From Ipomoea triloba (Eukaryota > Streptophyta > Magnoliopsida > Solanales > Convolvulaceae), in assembly GCF_003576645.1 (NCBI RefSeq), contig NC_044920.1, positions 23,102,382 through 23,166,381 on the forward strand: a stretch of 64,000 nt of DNA. The letters are read 5' to 3'. The translations under genes were made by a program, and so were the position numbers. The notes beneath the pieces are model-generated. The model made no database searches, was not told where the DNA came from, and saw only the letters and a list, made by a program, of their open reading frames with translations. This document shows, one piece after another, positions 9,562 to 20,999 of the stretch. Positions within the stretch are counted from its first letter, which is position 1, and each line of letters starts with the position of its first letter.

Positions 9562-11043
9562 TTAATTAATTTGTGAGAGAGAAATGGATTGGGATTTCCA
9601 AGTGTGCATTCTTATATGAATATCTTTCAGCAGCTCACACATGGAATTGTAGGAAGATCCGCCCTTGCTTAGTGCAATGTCCCCGCTGGCTTTTACTTTC
9701 TTCACTCTCTCCCTAATGCCTTTCCCTTCATTGTGCTGCAATAGAGTTCTCACCATTCTCTCTATCTCCTCTCTCCTCACCACCTTCACCGTTGGCGCCA
9801 CCGCCGGCCTGATCGCCACCCCGACTTCATTCGTCAGCATGGCCGCATTCATCTTCTGCTCCGCAAACAGCGGCCATGCAACCATTGGCACTTTATTCGT
9901 CAGGCTTTCTAAAGTCGAGTTCCATCCGCAGTGGGACAGAAACCCGCCTACTGATGGGTGGGTCAATATTTCCACTTGGTTAGCCCACATTTGGACCACA
10001 AATCCCACATCCCGAGTTCGGGAGAGGAACCCTTCCGGCAGGTAATCCGGGTCGTCGGCGTCATTGCCGGTATCTAATTTGGAGGAGAGGTAGTTGACGG
10101 GTGCATAATCGCAAGGATGCCGGACCACCCAAATGAATCTCTGCTGGCTCTTCTCTAACCCCCAAGCCAACTCCGCCGTTTGCTCCGCCGTTAACAATCC
10201 CCCGCTCCCAAACGACACGTACAAAACCGACTCCACCGGTTGCTTATCCAACCACTTCAAAATCTCGCTTCTGCCCTCCCCCTCATTCTTGCTCTCAACG
10301 CTTCTCTTCAACGGACCTATAGGGTATATTGGTACTTTCACGATACCCCGCAACTCCTCGTTTTCTCTTAGAGCTTTAACGGTGTTAGGCTCCAGTTCCT
10401 CCCAGGTGTTAATCAATAGCCCGTCAAACTGGGTCAACTCTATCCCGAGATTAACAATTTCGCGGTATTCCGGGTCGGTCCGGTCCAGCAAGGTATCACT
10501 AAAGTCTTCCGGTTGGACCGGCACGCACCCGGGGATTCTCAACGGTTCAAGCCGGTCCACGAACTCCCCCTCGATAATCTTATCAAACACCTGAAAATAC
10601 ATGAACAGAGCAGCCGTCCACGCCGTGGACGGATAATAAGCGTACCTCGGAATCCCCAATTCCTCGGCAATAATGGACAAGGCTTGGGTACAAAATAAGT
10701 CGACAAAGAGGGCGTCGGGGCGGCGGTCCATGGCGGCCACGCTGGACCGGACGCTCGGAAGTGCCTCCCGGACCGTTATCCGTAGCTGAGTGACGACTTT
10801 AGTTTTCTCGTCGATTAGACCGGAGACGTTGACGGCGGGGACGGGGACTATGTCTATGGGGCTATTACTATTACTTTTCTGATGGGATTTAATAAATTGG
10901 GTTTCGGCTGAGGTGGTGATGGCGAGAACGGTGACTTTCACGTTATGGTGGGTGGCGAGGTGGTCTCCGAGCACTAGCACCGGGATAAGGTGACCCATGC
11001 CGGGACTCGCGAGGAGAGCAACGTGAAGTTGAGAGCTTCCCAT
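9562..11043 (-). CDS. UDP-glycosyltransferase, UGT72-type (copy 2)
   Basis: This single-exon gene encodes 493 residues and closely resembles the gene at 3126-4601. It keeps the catalytic His in GMGHLIP, the Asp in LFVDLFC, and a PSPG box with WANQ, HCGWNST and a final Gln, so it should be an active UDP-glucose-dependent enzyme. Differences from copy 1 include an extra Asn-Ser in the SNSNS stretch, an extra Ile in SIIAEELG, and a changed loop before DYLPEGF, a region that often shapes acceptor choice. I chose the ATG at 11043 because it matches the MGSSQLHV start of copy 1. The frame opens seven codons earlier but without an ATG. A TATA box lies about 80 bases upstream. Confidence 0.93.
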   Translation of the reverse strand: MGSSQLHVALLASPGMGHLIPVLVLGDHLATHHNVKVTVLAITTSAETQFIKSHQKSNSNSPIDIVPVPAVNVSGLIDEKTKVVTQLRITVREALPSVRSSVAAMDRRPDALFVDLFCTQALSIIAEELGIPRYAYYPSTAWTAALFMYFQVFDKIIEGEFVDRLEPLRIPGCVPVQPEDFSDTLLDRTDPEYREIVNLGIELTQFDGLLINTWEELEPNTVKALRENEELRGIVKVPIYPIGPLKRSVESKNEGEGRSEILKWLDKQPVESVLYVSFGSGGLLTAEQTAELAWGLEKSQQRFIWVVRHPCDYAPVNYLSSKLDTGNDADDPDYLPEGFLSRTRDVGFVVQMWANQVEILTHPSVGGFLSHCGWNSTLESLTNKVPMVAWPLFAEQKMNAAMLTNEVGVAIRPAVAPTVKVVRREEIERMVRTLLQHNEGKGIRERVKKVKASGDIALSKGGSSYNSMCELLKDIHIRMHTWKSQSISLSQIN

Positions 11044-11120
11044 GAAAATGTATTTTCTAAACAAACAAAAAGAAGGGCAATTAGAGGTATGAAAGATGAA
11101 AATAACTCAACATTTAACCC

Positions 11121-11130
11121 CATTTTTATA
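11121..11130 (-). promoter_or_regulatory. TATA box of UGT copy 2
   Basis: CTATAAAAATGGGG on the minus strand, at the same relative position as in copy 1. Confidence 0.65.
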
Positions 11131-12455
11131 GATACTTGGTATTTATATGTGTCTTATATGGCTAATTAATTAATATTACAATTACGATTATATTTAGATA
11201 ATATTTTAAAAAATAATAAATGATTATAAAGACTATAAAAGTCATAGAATTCATATTATACTGATTTGATTACTTATTACCGTAACATTTTTATTTATAT
11301 TGGAGGATTATATTCATATTATACTGAAATGATTACTTATTACCGTAATATTTTTACTTATGTTGAAACGAGAAAATTAAATGTTAATCAAAGAATTTTG
11401 ACTTTTGAGTTTCATGTAATGTTCAAATTAAAGTCATAAAAGCGATTAGTGTACAATTATAAAGAAAATTATTTATTATTTTTACGCTATATATGGTAAT
11501 TATACATTTATATTGACAATATAATGATGTTTATAGAAAATTATTTATTATATAATTATTTTTCTTCTCAAAAATATAATTATTTTTATTTAGCTATCAA
11601 ATGTATGTTAAGATTCTTTATGTCGTACAAGAGTTATAATGGGGCAATGACAATTTTATTTTACAAAAATGTAATGAGTAAGTGTATAACGTACGTTCAA
11701 GAAATAACATGTTTTCTCTAAAATAAAAAAATTAAAAAATTTTGCCAACACAATTTTAAAAATTATTGTGTTCTATCAATCTATCCTGTTGTTCATGTTC
11801 ATTGAGGGTAATATAATAGAGTTTGACTGCTCAAACTATAGTACCATAAATCTTTTTATCCTATGAGACCAATCCTACAACGCTGCTAGCTTAGTATCAC
11901 CGGGAGATAGCAAATCAATTTTAAGAAAAATGTGTTGACTCATGATTTGAATTTTTTCTTAATTTCGTTATTTTGACCTTGGGTTTATTATTTCAGAAAT
12001 AACTAAATCTTGTTATTTTATATTTTATATATTGAAAAATCGACTTATTCGATCGGTTCAATTTCTCTTCACAAAAATCACAAATTAATATTTACTATAC
12101 AAAAAATTTTTAATTTTTATTTGCATTAGTCAATGGATCAAAAGTGTATTTTTTTTTTCTTTTGTTGGAATAGCATAGACAGACCAATAATTATATTTTT
12201 ATTAAAGAAATGCTATTTTTTATTACTAGTAATTAAAACGATGGATTGTATATAATAATCAATTCAATTTGGAAAGATAAACTTATTAGTAATATACGGA
12301 GTATTAGTTATAAGCAAGCGCAATACACAATAAAAATATTCAATGAACAAAAGTAATGATAAATAATATAATTAAAATAAATATAAAAGTACATGGTCTT
12401 ATAATTATTATGAGTAAAATGTTTAGTATGTGTGCGTGTCAATAATGGGAATAAA
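11131..12455. other. Duplicated upstream region of UGT copy 2
   Basis: The first 600 bases align with the upstream region of copy 1 (about 4690-5160), for example GAGAAAATTAAATGTTAATCAAAG. Beyond about 11710 the sequence is unique and AT-rich, and I see no gene. Confidence 0.6.
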
Positions 12456-13436
12456 AAATAAAAAAAAAGTACTTCCCAAATTGCAGATTACTGAAATTGT
12501 TGATTGATTAATGCACTTCCCAAATTGCAGTAATTATTTTTTCAAACTTTTGAAATTATTGATCATTTTTTTTTTTTGAAAACAAATTAGTGATCATTAA
12601 TTTTCCCTATATTACGGTAATTGCAGTAACTAATGTAAGAATTTGCCGCCAAAGGCTTTGTGGTCAAGCGGCATGAAGTGATTCTCCCAAGTGGGAAGTC
12701 ATTGGATTGCCCCTCAGTGGGGCAATGTTGACTTTGTTGGGCTTCAGTAGGTTGAGAAAGTATATGGACAGATACTACATGTAACAGGGTCAATAATATT
12801 CAAAAAAAAAATGTACGAATTTGCCTATATACGAAATTGCAATGGTTTATTGTTCTGATTTTTTTTTTTTAAATCTATAGTAATTAATGATTATCTTTTA
12901 TCATTTTTTTGAAACCCCAGGTTATATATTACGGAGTATATGTCAAGGGCAACTCCAATTGAGTTTATGTGTGATAGCTGGCTTGTTATATAAGGACCAA
13001 ACTTCACTCAGAACCTCCTAGCAATAATACTTTAAATTAAAATATAATAATTTGACTAAATATTTATCAAATAATTAAATTAATTAAGAAAATAACATAG
13101 TCAAAATTAATTTAATTAATTAATGTGCAAATTCAAACAACTCAATTGAGATGCAATCCAACATTATTAGCTCATTTAGTACTATCGGAATATTTAATTT
13201 AATCCCAAACCTTTTTCACATTTCCTAATTGCTGATTTAATTAATCATGCTGACGGTTGCCAACTATTATGTAGTGTGATGACATCTCGGTTACAATTCT
13301 AAATTGGTGGTCATATGTCAGATATTACCTTGTAAAAAATAATGCATGAAATTTTTTTTGCTCTTGTTGACTCCCCAAACCATCACCCAAGTGTCCTTGG
13401 CTTATGGCAAGTTGGAATAAATGGCCAAAACACTTA
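12456..13436. repeat. Third, diverged copy of the 600-bp upstream unit
   Basis: It carries landmarks of the 5170 and 5888 units: ACTTCCCAAATTG, CGAATTTGCCTATATACG, CTTCACTCAGA and TAGTACTATCGGAAT. It has only one diverged minisatellite unit and is interrupted by a SINE remnant. The end, GGCCAAAACACTTA, matches copy 1 up to the MITE insertion point. Confidence 0.75.
12636..12812 (+). repeat. tRNA-type SINE with poly-A tail
   Basis: GGCTTTGTGGTCAAGCGGCATG matches the A-box half of the SINE at 8114. The 3' body ends in CATGTAACAGGGTC and a run of A. The B box is degenerate. The copy looks old. Confidence 0.55.
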
Positions 13437-13923
13437 GGGTGTGTTTTGAATCAAATACTTGGTAATGATAATGAGTTTTGGTAGCATGGTGGAATTAGAA
13501 TAATTACCAATATTAATGTGAATAAATGTTTTAAAAATAAAAAATCAAAGCAATTGATCCTAATATAATGACATCCAAACCATTAATATGAACAAAAAAT
13601 CAAAACAAAAATATGAGAGATGTAGTGAGGAGGCGACAGATGACGAGGAATAAGATAAAATTATACCTGTTTTATACCTTTGTCGGCCTTTTGGCTAAGA
13701 TCAAGTGTAGTATCTATTCTTATCAGTTTAATATCTGATACGTGGGCCAATGGTCCACACGATATTAACTTAAATTATACCTGTTTTTAATTAGGGAATG
13801 TGATTTTTAATTGAAGGGATAATCAAATCATATAGTTGTGTTTTAAAAAGTTGTCAACCAAATAATAACTATAATTTTGATTCTCATTCTTGGTGCGTAT
13901 ACCCATGAACCAAACACACACTC
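13437..13923. mobile_element. Tourist-like MITE carrying the U2 pseudogene
   Basis: The left end GGGTGTGTTTTGAATCA follows TTA (13434-13436). The right end, read inward, is GAGTGTGTGTTTGGTTCATGG and is followed by TTA (13924-13926). Without the nested U2 insert and its duplicated target, the element would be about 375 bp. A related left end is seen near 7745 beside UGT copy 1. Confidence 0.7.
13674..13769 (+). pseudogene. U2 snRNA retropseudogene, 3'-truncated
   Basis: The segment starts ATACCTTTGTCGGCCTTTTGG and continues with GTGTAGTATCTATTCTTATCAG, the 5' half of U2 snRNA including the GTAGTA branch-site-pairing element and stem-loop II (GTGGGCCAATGGTCCACAC). It stops at GATATTAA, where the Sm site should begin, so it lacks the Sm site and stem-loops III and IV. 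At least two substitutions are visible, including G for C in CTTTGTCGG. No USE or TATA element precedes it. The 16-mer AAATTATACCTGTTTT flanks it at 13658-13673 and 13772-13787, showing reverse-transcribed insertion. It should not be transcribed as a functional snRNA. Confidence 0.9.
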
Positions 13924-13926
13924 TTA

Positions 13927-15225
13927 TTTTATCCTTGAGAAGTCAAATGTGAAATATTAAAATCTATATCGAATCAATGACTATCTCTGGTATAAGGTTG
14001 ACTCGATACTAAACTGAAGCATGTGCTCCATCTGAACTAAAAATTTATATGCTCATAGTTGGATTGCATATTTATATATTATATGCTAACGGTGTAAGTT
14101 ATTAAAGGGTTATAGCATTGGTTTAAGTGTATTATATTGTGTATAAGTGTATAGTGTATTTTGGCATATTTTATCAGTGCAAAAACCCTCCTGTTCGGAG
14201 CAACATCCATATGATATCAAATTTGGAGGCCAGGTTTCCCTTTAACTAACAAAGAGTAAACATAGGACGATGGCAAGTTGGTGAGTGTGTGAATTATATA
14301 TATTTCGAAGAAATTGTAAATTTTCTTTTGATGAACTCCATTACGTGTACATACATGATACACCGATGGATGAAAGCATCAAGAACATGCATATACGCTG
14401 ATTATTATAGCATCTGCATGAATCTTTGTACTAATGTCATCGTAAGTGACGTGGTACTATGTCTTCGCAAATTTAACAAACAAGGACATATAATAAGTTT
14501 AATTAGCTGGATATGAAGTACTGTGCTTAGAACCATGGCTAGCTAGATAGAAGCCTAGAATACCACCAATGTTAGATCATCATTTTCTATCACTGTACGT
14601 AATGGTGGAATGATCATTTTGAATTGTTTGAATCTTTAATTTGTTGGTATCTCCATGGTTTGAAATTGTTCGGATGCGGCTCCGACATCCTGATGGTGGA
14701 CTGACTACTACGCAAGTATAAGAAAATAAAATTGTACATTCGTTACTAACTATAACTTTTAGCGTAATAGTAAAGGCTTATCTTGATAATTGGTATTATT
14801 AGAGTTAGCTATATGATTTCTTACTATAATTTTTTTAGGGTAATTGTAAGCGCTTAATACTGAAATAATTTTTGGATCGGCACGATGGTCTCTATTTCTT
14901 CCATTCGGCATTTTTTTTTATCTTCTGAGATTGATTGAGATTATGCCTCAAACAATTCTTTTATTTTTTTTTGAAGATAACCTCAAACAATTCTTTTATT
15001 TTCTTTCTTTAACTCATTCCATACTACAAAATTAACTACTGAATCATACTATAGCTTTATGTAGTTTGTTAGCTTCCAATAATTTTTTAATTCAACTAAA
15101 GTCTAAACTATTACGAAGTATAGGAAGAAAACGGTTGTTGGGTAAATGTTTGGAAAAATGAGTTTAACATCTTGTCATTGAAAAGTGACGCGCCCTAATT
15201 GTTATGCGAGAAATTATATATTTAG
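13927..15225. other. Intergenic, no gene recognised
   Basis: AT-rich single-copy-looking sequence. A 75-codon plus-strand frame at 14289-14516 has no recognisable domain and no promoter in front of it. Confidence 0.4.
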
Positions 15226-15852
15226 TAATTATATTAAAAGTACTATTAAACATAAAAAAAATTATATATATATGTATTTAAAAAATACTAAATAGATTAT
15301 ATTATTTATTTAACCCATTAATAATAAAAATGTAATTAGACAACTTAGCTACAAAATATTTCTTAAAATAAACTACACAGAAAACAAAGAGACCCGGGAA
15401 CAATCCTTGTCCTACCCTTGATGGAAAGGAAATCCTTTATTAAGTGCTTAAGATAATGTAATTAGACAACTTAGCTACAAAATATTATTGAAATAAACTA
15501 AAAACCTATTACATCTTCGTTGTAACTTGATTAGCATGCTCTAATTTTGATAAGCATCTACATATACATAGAAACTAGTCCCTAAGCATCACAATGGTTC
15601 CCATAATAACTTGGTACAAAAATTAAAGACCCTTCATATCATCAAAAGACTAAACAATATTAACCTCCTCATCAGTTAACTAGAAATACTGCTGAACTAA
15701 AGATGACACAATGAAACTCTTTCCACAATTCAAATACAAAAGAAACAAAAAAAAATGGTAGAAGAACATCACACATTATATATTCCCTTAACTAGATTGA
15801 TCATGTATCACTGTATGTTCAAAGTAGGAGCTTGAGATGGAGTTTATGAAAG

Positions 15853-17349
15853 TCAAGTACATGAGGTTAACAGAGGGCAAGCTGAGAGGGAAACAAGGCT
15901 ATTCACATAGGGCACACATATCTCATAATTCGATTCATCTGGCTTGATCAATGTTCTAGTTTCCTTGCTTTGAAAATTATAGGAGTATAATTGGTTCCCA
16001 CACTTAACCACCACCTCTTCTCTGCCTATAGCAACAACTCTGGAGGCAATAGTATTCAACGGCATATAAGTGTCGCTACGATAAACAGCGCAACACAATA
16101 ATTCCCACATTTTTCTTTTTGAAAACAATAATTCCCACATTTTTAGTTTGTGAGGCATTGGGATATGAACCATGACGTTGACCCGCACATCTGTGTAACG
16201 CAATAGGATATAAACCTTACAAAGCGTTCCATAATATGTTCCCAGTACGCAGTTAATGCGTTTAGGATCCACGTTGTCCAGTAATTGTGACTTATCCTTT
16301 GTTAGATCAAAAGAAACAATTCCACCACTCTTCACAGGCCAGTAAACAACTCCATTGACATGAACACCAAATCCCAGAGTAGCTGTTTTAGCTCCCAAAA
16401 AAATGTCCCCAGAAACATCCCAAGAGTTATTCTTGGAGGAGTATATTTCAAATCCAATTGCATCATCGAAATCAGTAGCTTCGAAGGCACAAACGAGTTT
16501 GAACTCGGATACATTATTGGTGAGCTGTGATGGTTCAAGTATCACCACAAATGCTGGCTTAGATCCATGAGAAGCAGTAGGTTTTGGAAGTTTTTTACAT
16601 TGTTTTGTAACTGGATTGCACAAATAGTAGTCCCTGTCTTCATTTCGTCCTTGGCAACACAAAAGCCCATTTGATGAGGCCCTAATGACAACAGGCTCTG
16701 GCAGAAAGCTCAAAGATGGATCTGGAACACCAGCAGATGATGGATGAATTGGTATGAAAACAGGAGGACTTTGAGGAGGCTGACAAAAAAGGCCTGTTAT
16801 GTCAGTGAAACAAAATGATTGATTAAGGTGGAAGGATGGTGTTGAAATATGGTGCTTCCATTTTCGACAAACAGCCTTGAATCTGAACAATGATTTAGCA
16901 GGAAGGAATGGAAGGGCTTGTTTTCTAATGATATCAATAAGATCGTCTTCATTTCGTCCTTGGCAACACAAAAGCCCATTTGATGAGGCCCTAATGACAA
17001 TAGGCTCTGGCAGAAAGCTCAAAGATGGATCTGGCACACCAGCAGATGTTGGATGAATTGGTATGAAGACAGGAGGACTTTGAGGAGGCTGACAAAAAGG
17101 GCCTGTTATGTCAGTGAAACGAAATGATTGATTAAGGTGGAAGGATGGTGTTGAAATATGGTGCTTCCACTTTCGACAAACAGCCTTGAATCTGAACAAT
17201 GATTTAGCAGGAAGGAATCGAAGGGCTTGTTCTCTAATGATTTTAGTAAGATCGTCCTCACTGTTTGATGCAGAAGGAAGGTTTGTTGGCCTTTTTTCTC
17301 CATCCATTGATGCAGACGGAAGGTTTAGTGGTCTTTTTCCTTGATCCAT
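15853..17349 (-). CDS. F-box protein with duplicated F-box region
   Basis: The predicted protein of 498 residues is an F-box adaptor for SCF ubiquitin ligases, of the plant type with a C-terminal F-box-associated domain. The F-box core (LRFLPAKSLFRFKAVCRKWK) starts near residue 42. The block of residues 31-133 is repeated almost exactly at 134-236, an exact 309-base in-frame duplication, giving two F-boxes and two copies of the following SFLPEP...NGLLCCQGRNED segment. A smaller duplication at the N-terminus repeats MD-G-KRP-NLPSAS. The associated domain follows (YYLCNPVTKQCKKLPKP, NNSWDVSG). I start at MDQGKR, because the frame upstream crosses a good 3' splice site at 17385 and reads intron sequence. 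The C-terminus is nine residues longer than in the paralogue through loss of a TGA. Target substrate unknown. Confidence 0.82.
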   Translation of the reverse strand: MDQGKRPLNLPSASMDGEKRPTNLPSASNSEDDLTKIIREQALRFLPAKSLFRFKAVCRKWKHHISTPSFHLNQSFRFTDITGPFCQPPQSPPVFIPIHPTSAGVPDPSLSFLPEPIVIRASSNGLLCCQGRNEDDLIDIIRKQALPFLPAKSLFRFKAVCRKWKHHISTPSFHLNQSFCFTDITGLFCQPPQSPPVFIPIHPSSAGVPDPSLSFLPEPVVIRASSNGLLCCQGRNEDRDYYLCNPVTKQCKKLPKPTASHGSKPAFVVILEPSQLTNNVSEFKLVCAFEATDFDDAIGFEIYSSKNNSWDVSGDIFLGAKTATLGFGVHVNGVVYWPVKSGGIVSFDLTKDKSQLLDNVDPKRINCVLGTYYGTLCKVYILLRYTDVRVNVMVHIPMPHKLKMWELLFSKRKMWELLCCAVYRSDTYMPLNTIASRVVAIGREEVVVKCGNQLYSYNFQSKETRTLIKPDESNYEICVPYVNSLVSLSACPLLTSCT

Positions 17350-17384
17350 TGTTACAAACAATACTATCTCTACAGATTGATGGG

Positions 17385-18405
17385 CTGCAATAAACAACCA
17401 TATTACAAACAAATCCATCAAGTATAGTATTATCCTCTCATTCACCAATCACTCTTCCCAACTACAAAGAAACATCATCACATAGTAACAGCATCATTAA
17501 AGTTGACCAAGATTTTAAGTGTTGGTACTTTCATTAGAAAGAATGTTTCAATGATAACAGAGGCATTTCAGAGAAGTCTTGTAGCATAGATTTATTGGAT
17601 TAAATAGGAAATGTGCAAAGGAAATCACACCATGTGAAACCATTGGTAAAGCTAGAATGCACTAACCATAAAAGCTATAAGAAGCTATACAGAAGATCTT
17701 ATCTATACAGTAGCATTCTTTCACTATCCCTATTCATTTGCTTCATGTGAAAAAGGCCCAATTCAAATTAAGAATATATATTTCTCTGAAATCAACAATT
17801 CCTAAATACTAAACCAAAAAATATAAATATGCCCATTGAAATGTTCAAAAACATCATTTTTGAGTCACAGTATAGAGAAGTAACTTGCACAAAATGAAAA
17901 AACATAATAAAGAATGGTCAGGAACCAAATTGTAGGGCCAAACACGGTTTCAACAGCCATAAATATGTATACTGTAAGTTCTCTCACAAAACACAAACCA
18001 AGAAATAAGGAGAGATTAATTAAAATCACAAAACAAGAAATAAGGAGAGATTAATTAACATCACAAAACAAGAAATGAAGAAAGATTAAATAAAATCAAA
18101 ATTCAAAACTTTATTCCCAAATTAAAATCATGATAGAACCGGCAAAACGAAACCCCAGCAGTTCGCTATTACTTTATCTAATTTCATCAAACATTTCGCC
18201 ATTGATGCCACAAACAGAGCAAATTAAACTCCAGGGAAACATCATCGCAACATATACTTCAGTTCCGAAGCAAATATATCACAGCAATCAAAGCAAAACG
18301 CATATAATACACTCAAAAACAAACATGAATAAAAGAAATTCGGTAGTGATAAAGGAGCGATAATGAAGATTAAAGTAGTTTTTGCAGTTGTTGGAAAGGA
18401 CATAC
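17385..18405 (-). other. 5'-UTR intron of F-box gene 1
   Basis: On the minus strand the donor is ATAG/GTATGTCC (GT at 18405-18404) and the acceptor TTTATTGCAG/CCCATC. Exon 2 starts at 17384, 35 bases before the ATG. The paralogous gene keeps both sites, which supports a real intron. Confidence 0.7.
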
Positions 18406-18650
18406 CTATTAATGATAGCAATAGCTGATGGAGAGCTTAAAGAAAATGGAGGGGGCGAGGGAGTGGAGTGGGGACAGCTGCACCCAAGTCTATTGAGAAG
18501 CGCTGAAGAAGAAGATCAGACTTGAGAGTTGATCTCCATTTTCTTTCCTGAAGAAGAAGATCACAGCGGAGCCTGACCCGGACTCTATTGAGAACCGGTG
18601 AACAAGAAGACTTGAGAGCTAACTTCTATTTTCTTTCCCTAATACATTGT

Positions 18651-19945
18651 ACTAAAGGCTAAAGCTATATGTGTGCCGGTACAATTTCCCTCCTTAAATA
18701 TCTTTTAAATATAAAATATGAAATATTACACTTGGGTTATTGTAAAATTAACATTTACTTCTTAGTCATGATTACTTTTCGTCTCTAATTTATAATTCAC
18801 GTTTTAATTTTTGTCCTTTTTTTTGTAAGTGAGTATTAAGGAACTGTTTAATCTTAGGACGTTCTTGTCAAAATACAATCACTTTTTTTCTTGTCAACAT
18901 TCGTACTTAATTATTCAGGAACCCTAATTTCACGCTTTGTTTCAAGAAAAAAATTAAAAAAAAAAAATCAAAACCACAAGAAAGCAATTGGCAATTACTA
19001 GCCGATGATAAAGTCTAAGTAATTCCTGAAGTTTTTCGATGACTAATTGGCGATTACTTGGCTTGAAACAAACTCCACCATGTAAGTAAATTGCTTAAGT
19101 GTAGTTCGATTTAGTTATCAAAATGCTTAGTATTTTCTCTTTTTTTTTTTTTTTTTTTTTAGTTCATAGTATTTGTGTGGACGAAGGATATCACAAGCAA
19201 AATCCCAATGGATATCACAAGCAACACTCACGCGGTCCTGGAAATATTATTATTTTTTTTATTAATTGAAAGGTTCCAAATTAAGGTAAAAAGCTTAGAT
19301 AAAGCTAAGGCTGAGAAGTGCATTAGATATGTTTAGACAAAAATACCCTCAATTTCTCTAACAAATAAAAGGATCCTTAATGCCCAAGTAGAAAAAATGA
19401 TGAAAATTGCAACGTCGATTATAGTTTACGGGCAAAAAGTAAGCACGATGAACAAGTTAGGGCGAATCTTACAATTACACTATAACTCAAGAACAAAAAA
19501 TGTAATTTTCAGAATAAAAATACGGATATAAAATTGCTACATCACTGACACATCCCTGTATGTTCTTATACCATTTTTTTCAACTTGAACTTAATTTTTC
19601 TTTTTATCATTTTGTACAAATAAAATTAACGTATAAAAATTATATCATTAAAATATTTTAATTAAGTTCTTTTTAATGACACATTGATAAATATATTTTT
19701 TATTTTTTCAATAAATATATATAAGTATATAAAGTCATTACTTTAGTGAGTTAGTGTAATGTTTATGTTCATTAAGTTTTATTTTATGAACATATAGAAA
19801 ATACATTATAAATCTACATACTCACTCTGTTCAATTTTACCAGTCTTATTTATTATTCACGGGTCAAACAAACTCTTTCTTTTTTACTTATTTTGTTTAA
19901 TATTTTTTAAAATTATTTTTTTAATTTAATCTTTTATGTTTAATA
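18651..19945. other. Intergenic, no gene recognised
   Basis: AT-rich sequence with poly-T at 19139-19160 and short dispersed-repeat fragments. No coding signal. Confidence 0.4.
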
Positions 19946-20205
19946 CTCCCTCTGTCCCATTTTATGTGTTTAGTTCGGTTAACGAGACTTGACTGGAGTG
20001 ATTTTTAATTCAATTTTTTAAAATATTAAATTTAGTATTAATATACAAAATTTATATATTTAGAAACTACACTAAAAGTACTATTACACACAAAAAATCA
20101 AATTAAAAAATAAGTTAAAAAAATAATAAAGAAAATAAATAAAGAAGAAAGAATTAGTTTGACCAATGAATAGTATGTAGGACAGATAAAATGAGACAGA
20201 TGGAA
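19946..20205. mobile_element. Stowaway-like MITE
   Basis: The left end CTCCCTCTGTCCCATTTTATG and the inverted right end TTCCATCTGTCTCATTTTATC are classic Stowaway (Tc1/mariner) termini, and TA flanks both ends. No coding capacity. Confidence 0.8.
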
Positions 20206-20999
20206 TAATAATTTTTAAATTATAAATTTTATATTCTAATACAAAACTTAATATAATGAAACCTTTTCTTTAGAACATCTTCAATAATAATAATAATAAT
20301 AAATTAAAAAAAAAAAAAAAAAGCTTTTCTTTCTCTCTCTTTATTTTCTTTGACCAATGCTTTGTTATTGATATTTGTGTTTATCTTGTGCGAATGTTCC
20401 TCAAGTTTGAGTAATATCCTTTTTGGGGTTTGGATTAGGATCTATCTACCTATTTTGTTTCTTGCTGTATTTTCTTTCATTAACTTATGTATTGAAGACT
20501 ATATTACTCATGTGCCTTTTCGTCCCATTTTTCATCCTATTTTTGTCAATTCTTTTTGTCCCTTTTTTTTTTTTAATCTAATTTGGTGAACAAAATTTAA
20601 CTGAATTTATTTACAATTCAATTTATATATTTAGTATTTATATTAATTTGCCGTTGACTAGACTATCATATCAAATGTAAATTTGAAAACTTTCTAAAAA
20701 GATAACCAAGTTTTACACAATAACATTAACTAGCTGGATATCGATTGTTGCAGTTTAAAAAATATATTGGACTTTGAACCAATTGATCACAAATATCATT
20801 CAAGTTGGTATCATTTAGCAACATATGTTAATGCTAGGGTGTAGTTTAGTGATAGATAGATAATGTTGGTTAGTAGGCTTAATTAAGTACAATGTACACG
20901 TATTAAGAAGCGTGTAACATTATGAGAGTATTTTTTTTTTAATTAATTGTCTTCATTTACTAAATATTAATTCAATTTATATATTTAGTATTTATATTA
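20206..20999. other. Intergenic, no gene recognised
   Basis: AT-rich. A 79-codon hydrophobic frame at 20350-20589 lies in low-complexity T-rich DNA and is not supported as a gene. Confidence 0.4.

Larger units (their letters stand above)
15230..18650 (-). repeat. F-box segmental duplication, unit 1
   Basis: This unit aligns with about 21000-23460. Shared parts are the downstream flank (AATTAGACAACTTAGCTA), the coding exon, the 5'-UTR intron borders and the first exon region (ATAGAACCGGCAAAACG). The two intron sequences differ in length because about 450-560 bases around 17480-17935 are missing from unit 2. Confidence 0.85.

Noticed and set aside
11044..11064. Seven-codon N-terminal extension of UGT copy 2
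   Set aside because: The extension begins at a non-ATG codon in the leader, and copy 1 starts at the matching MGSSQ Met.
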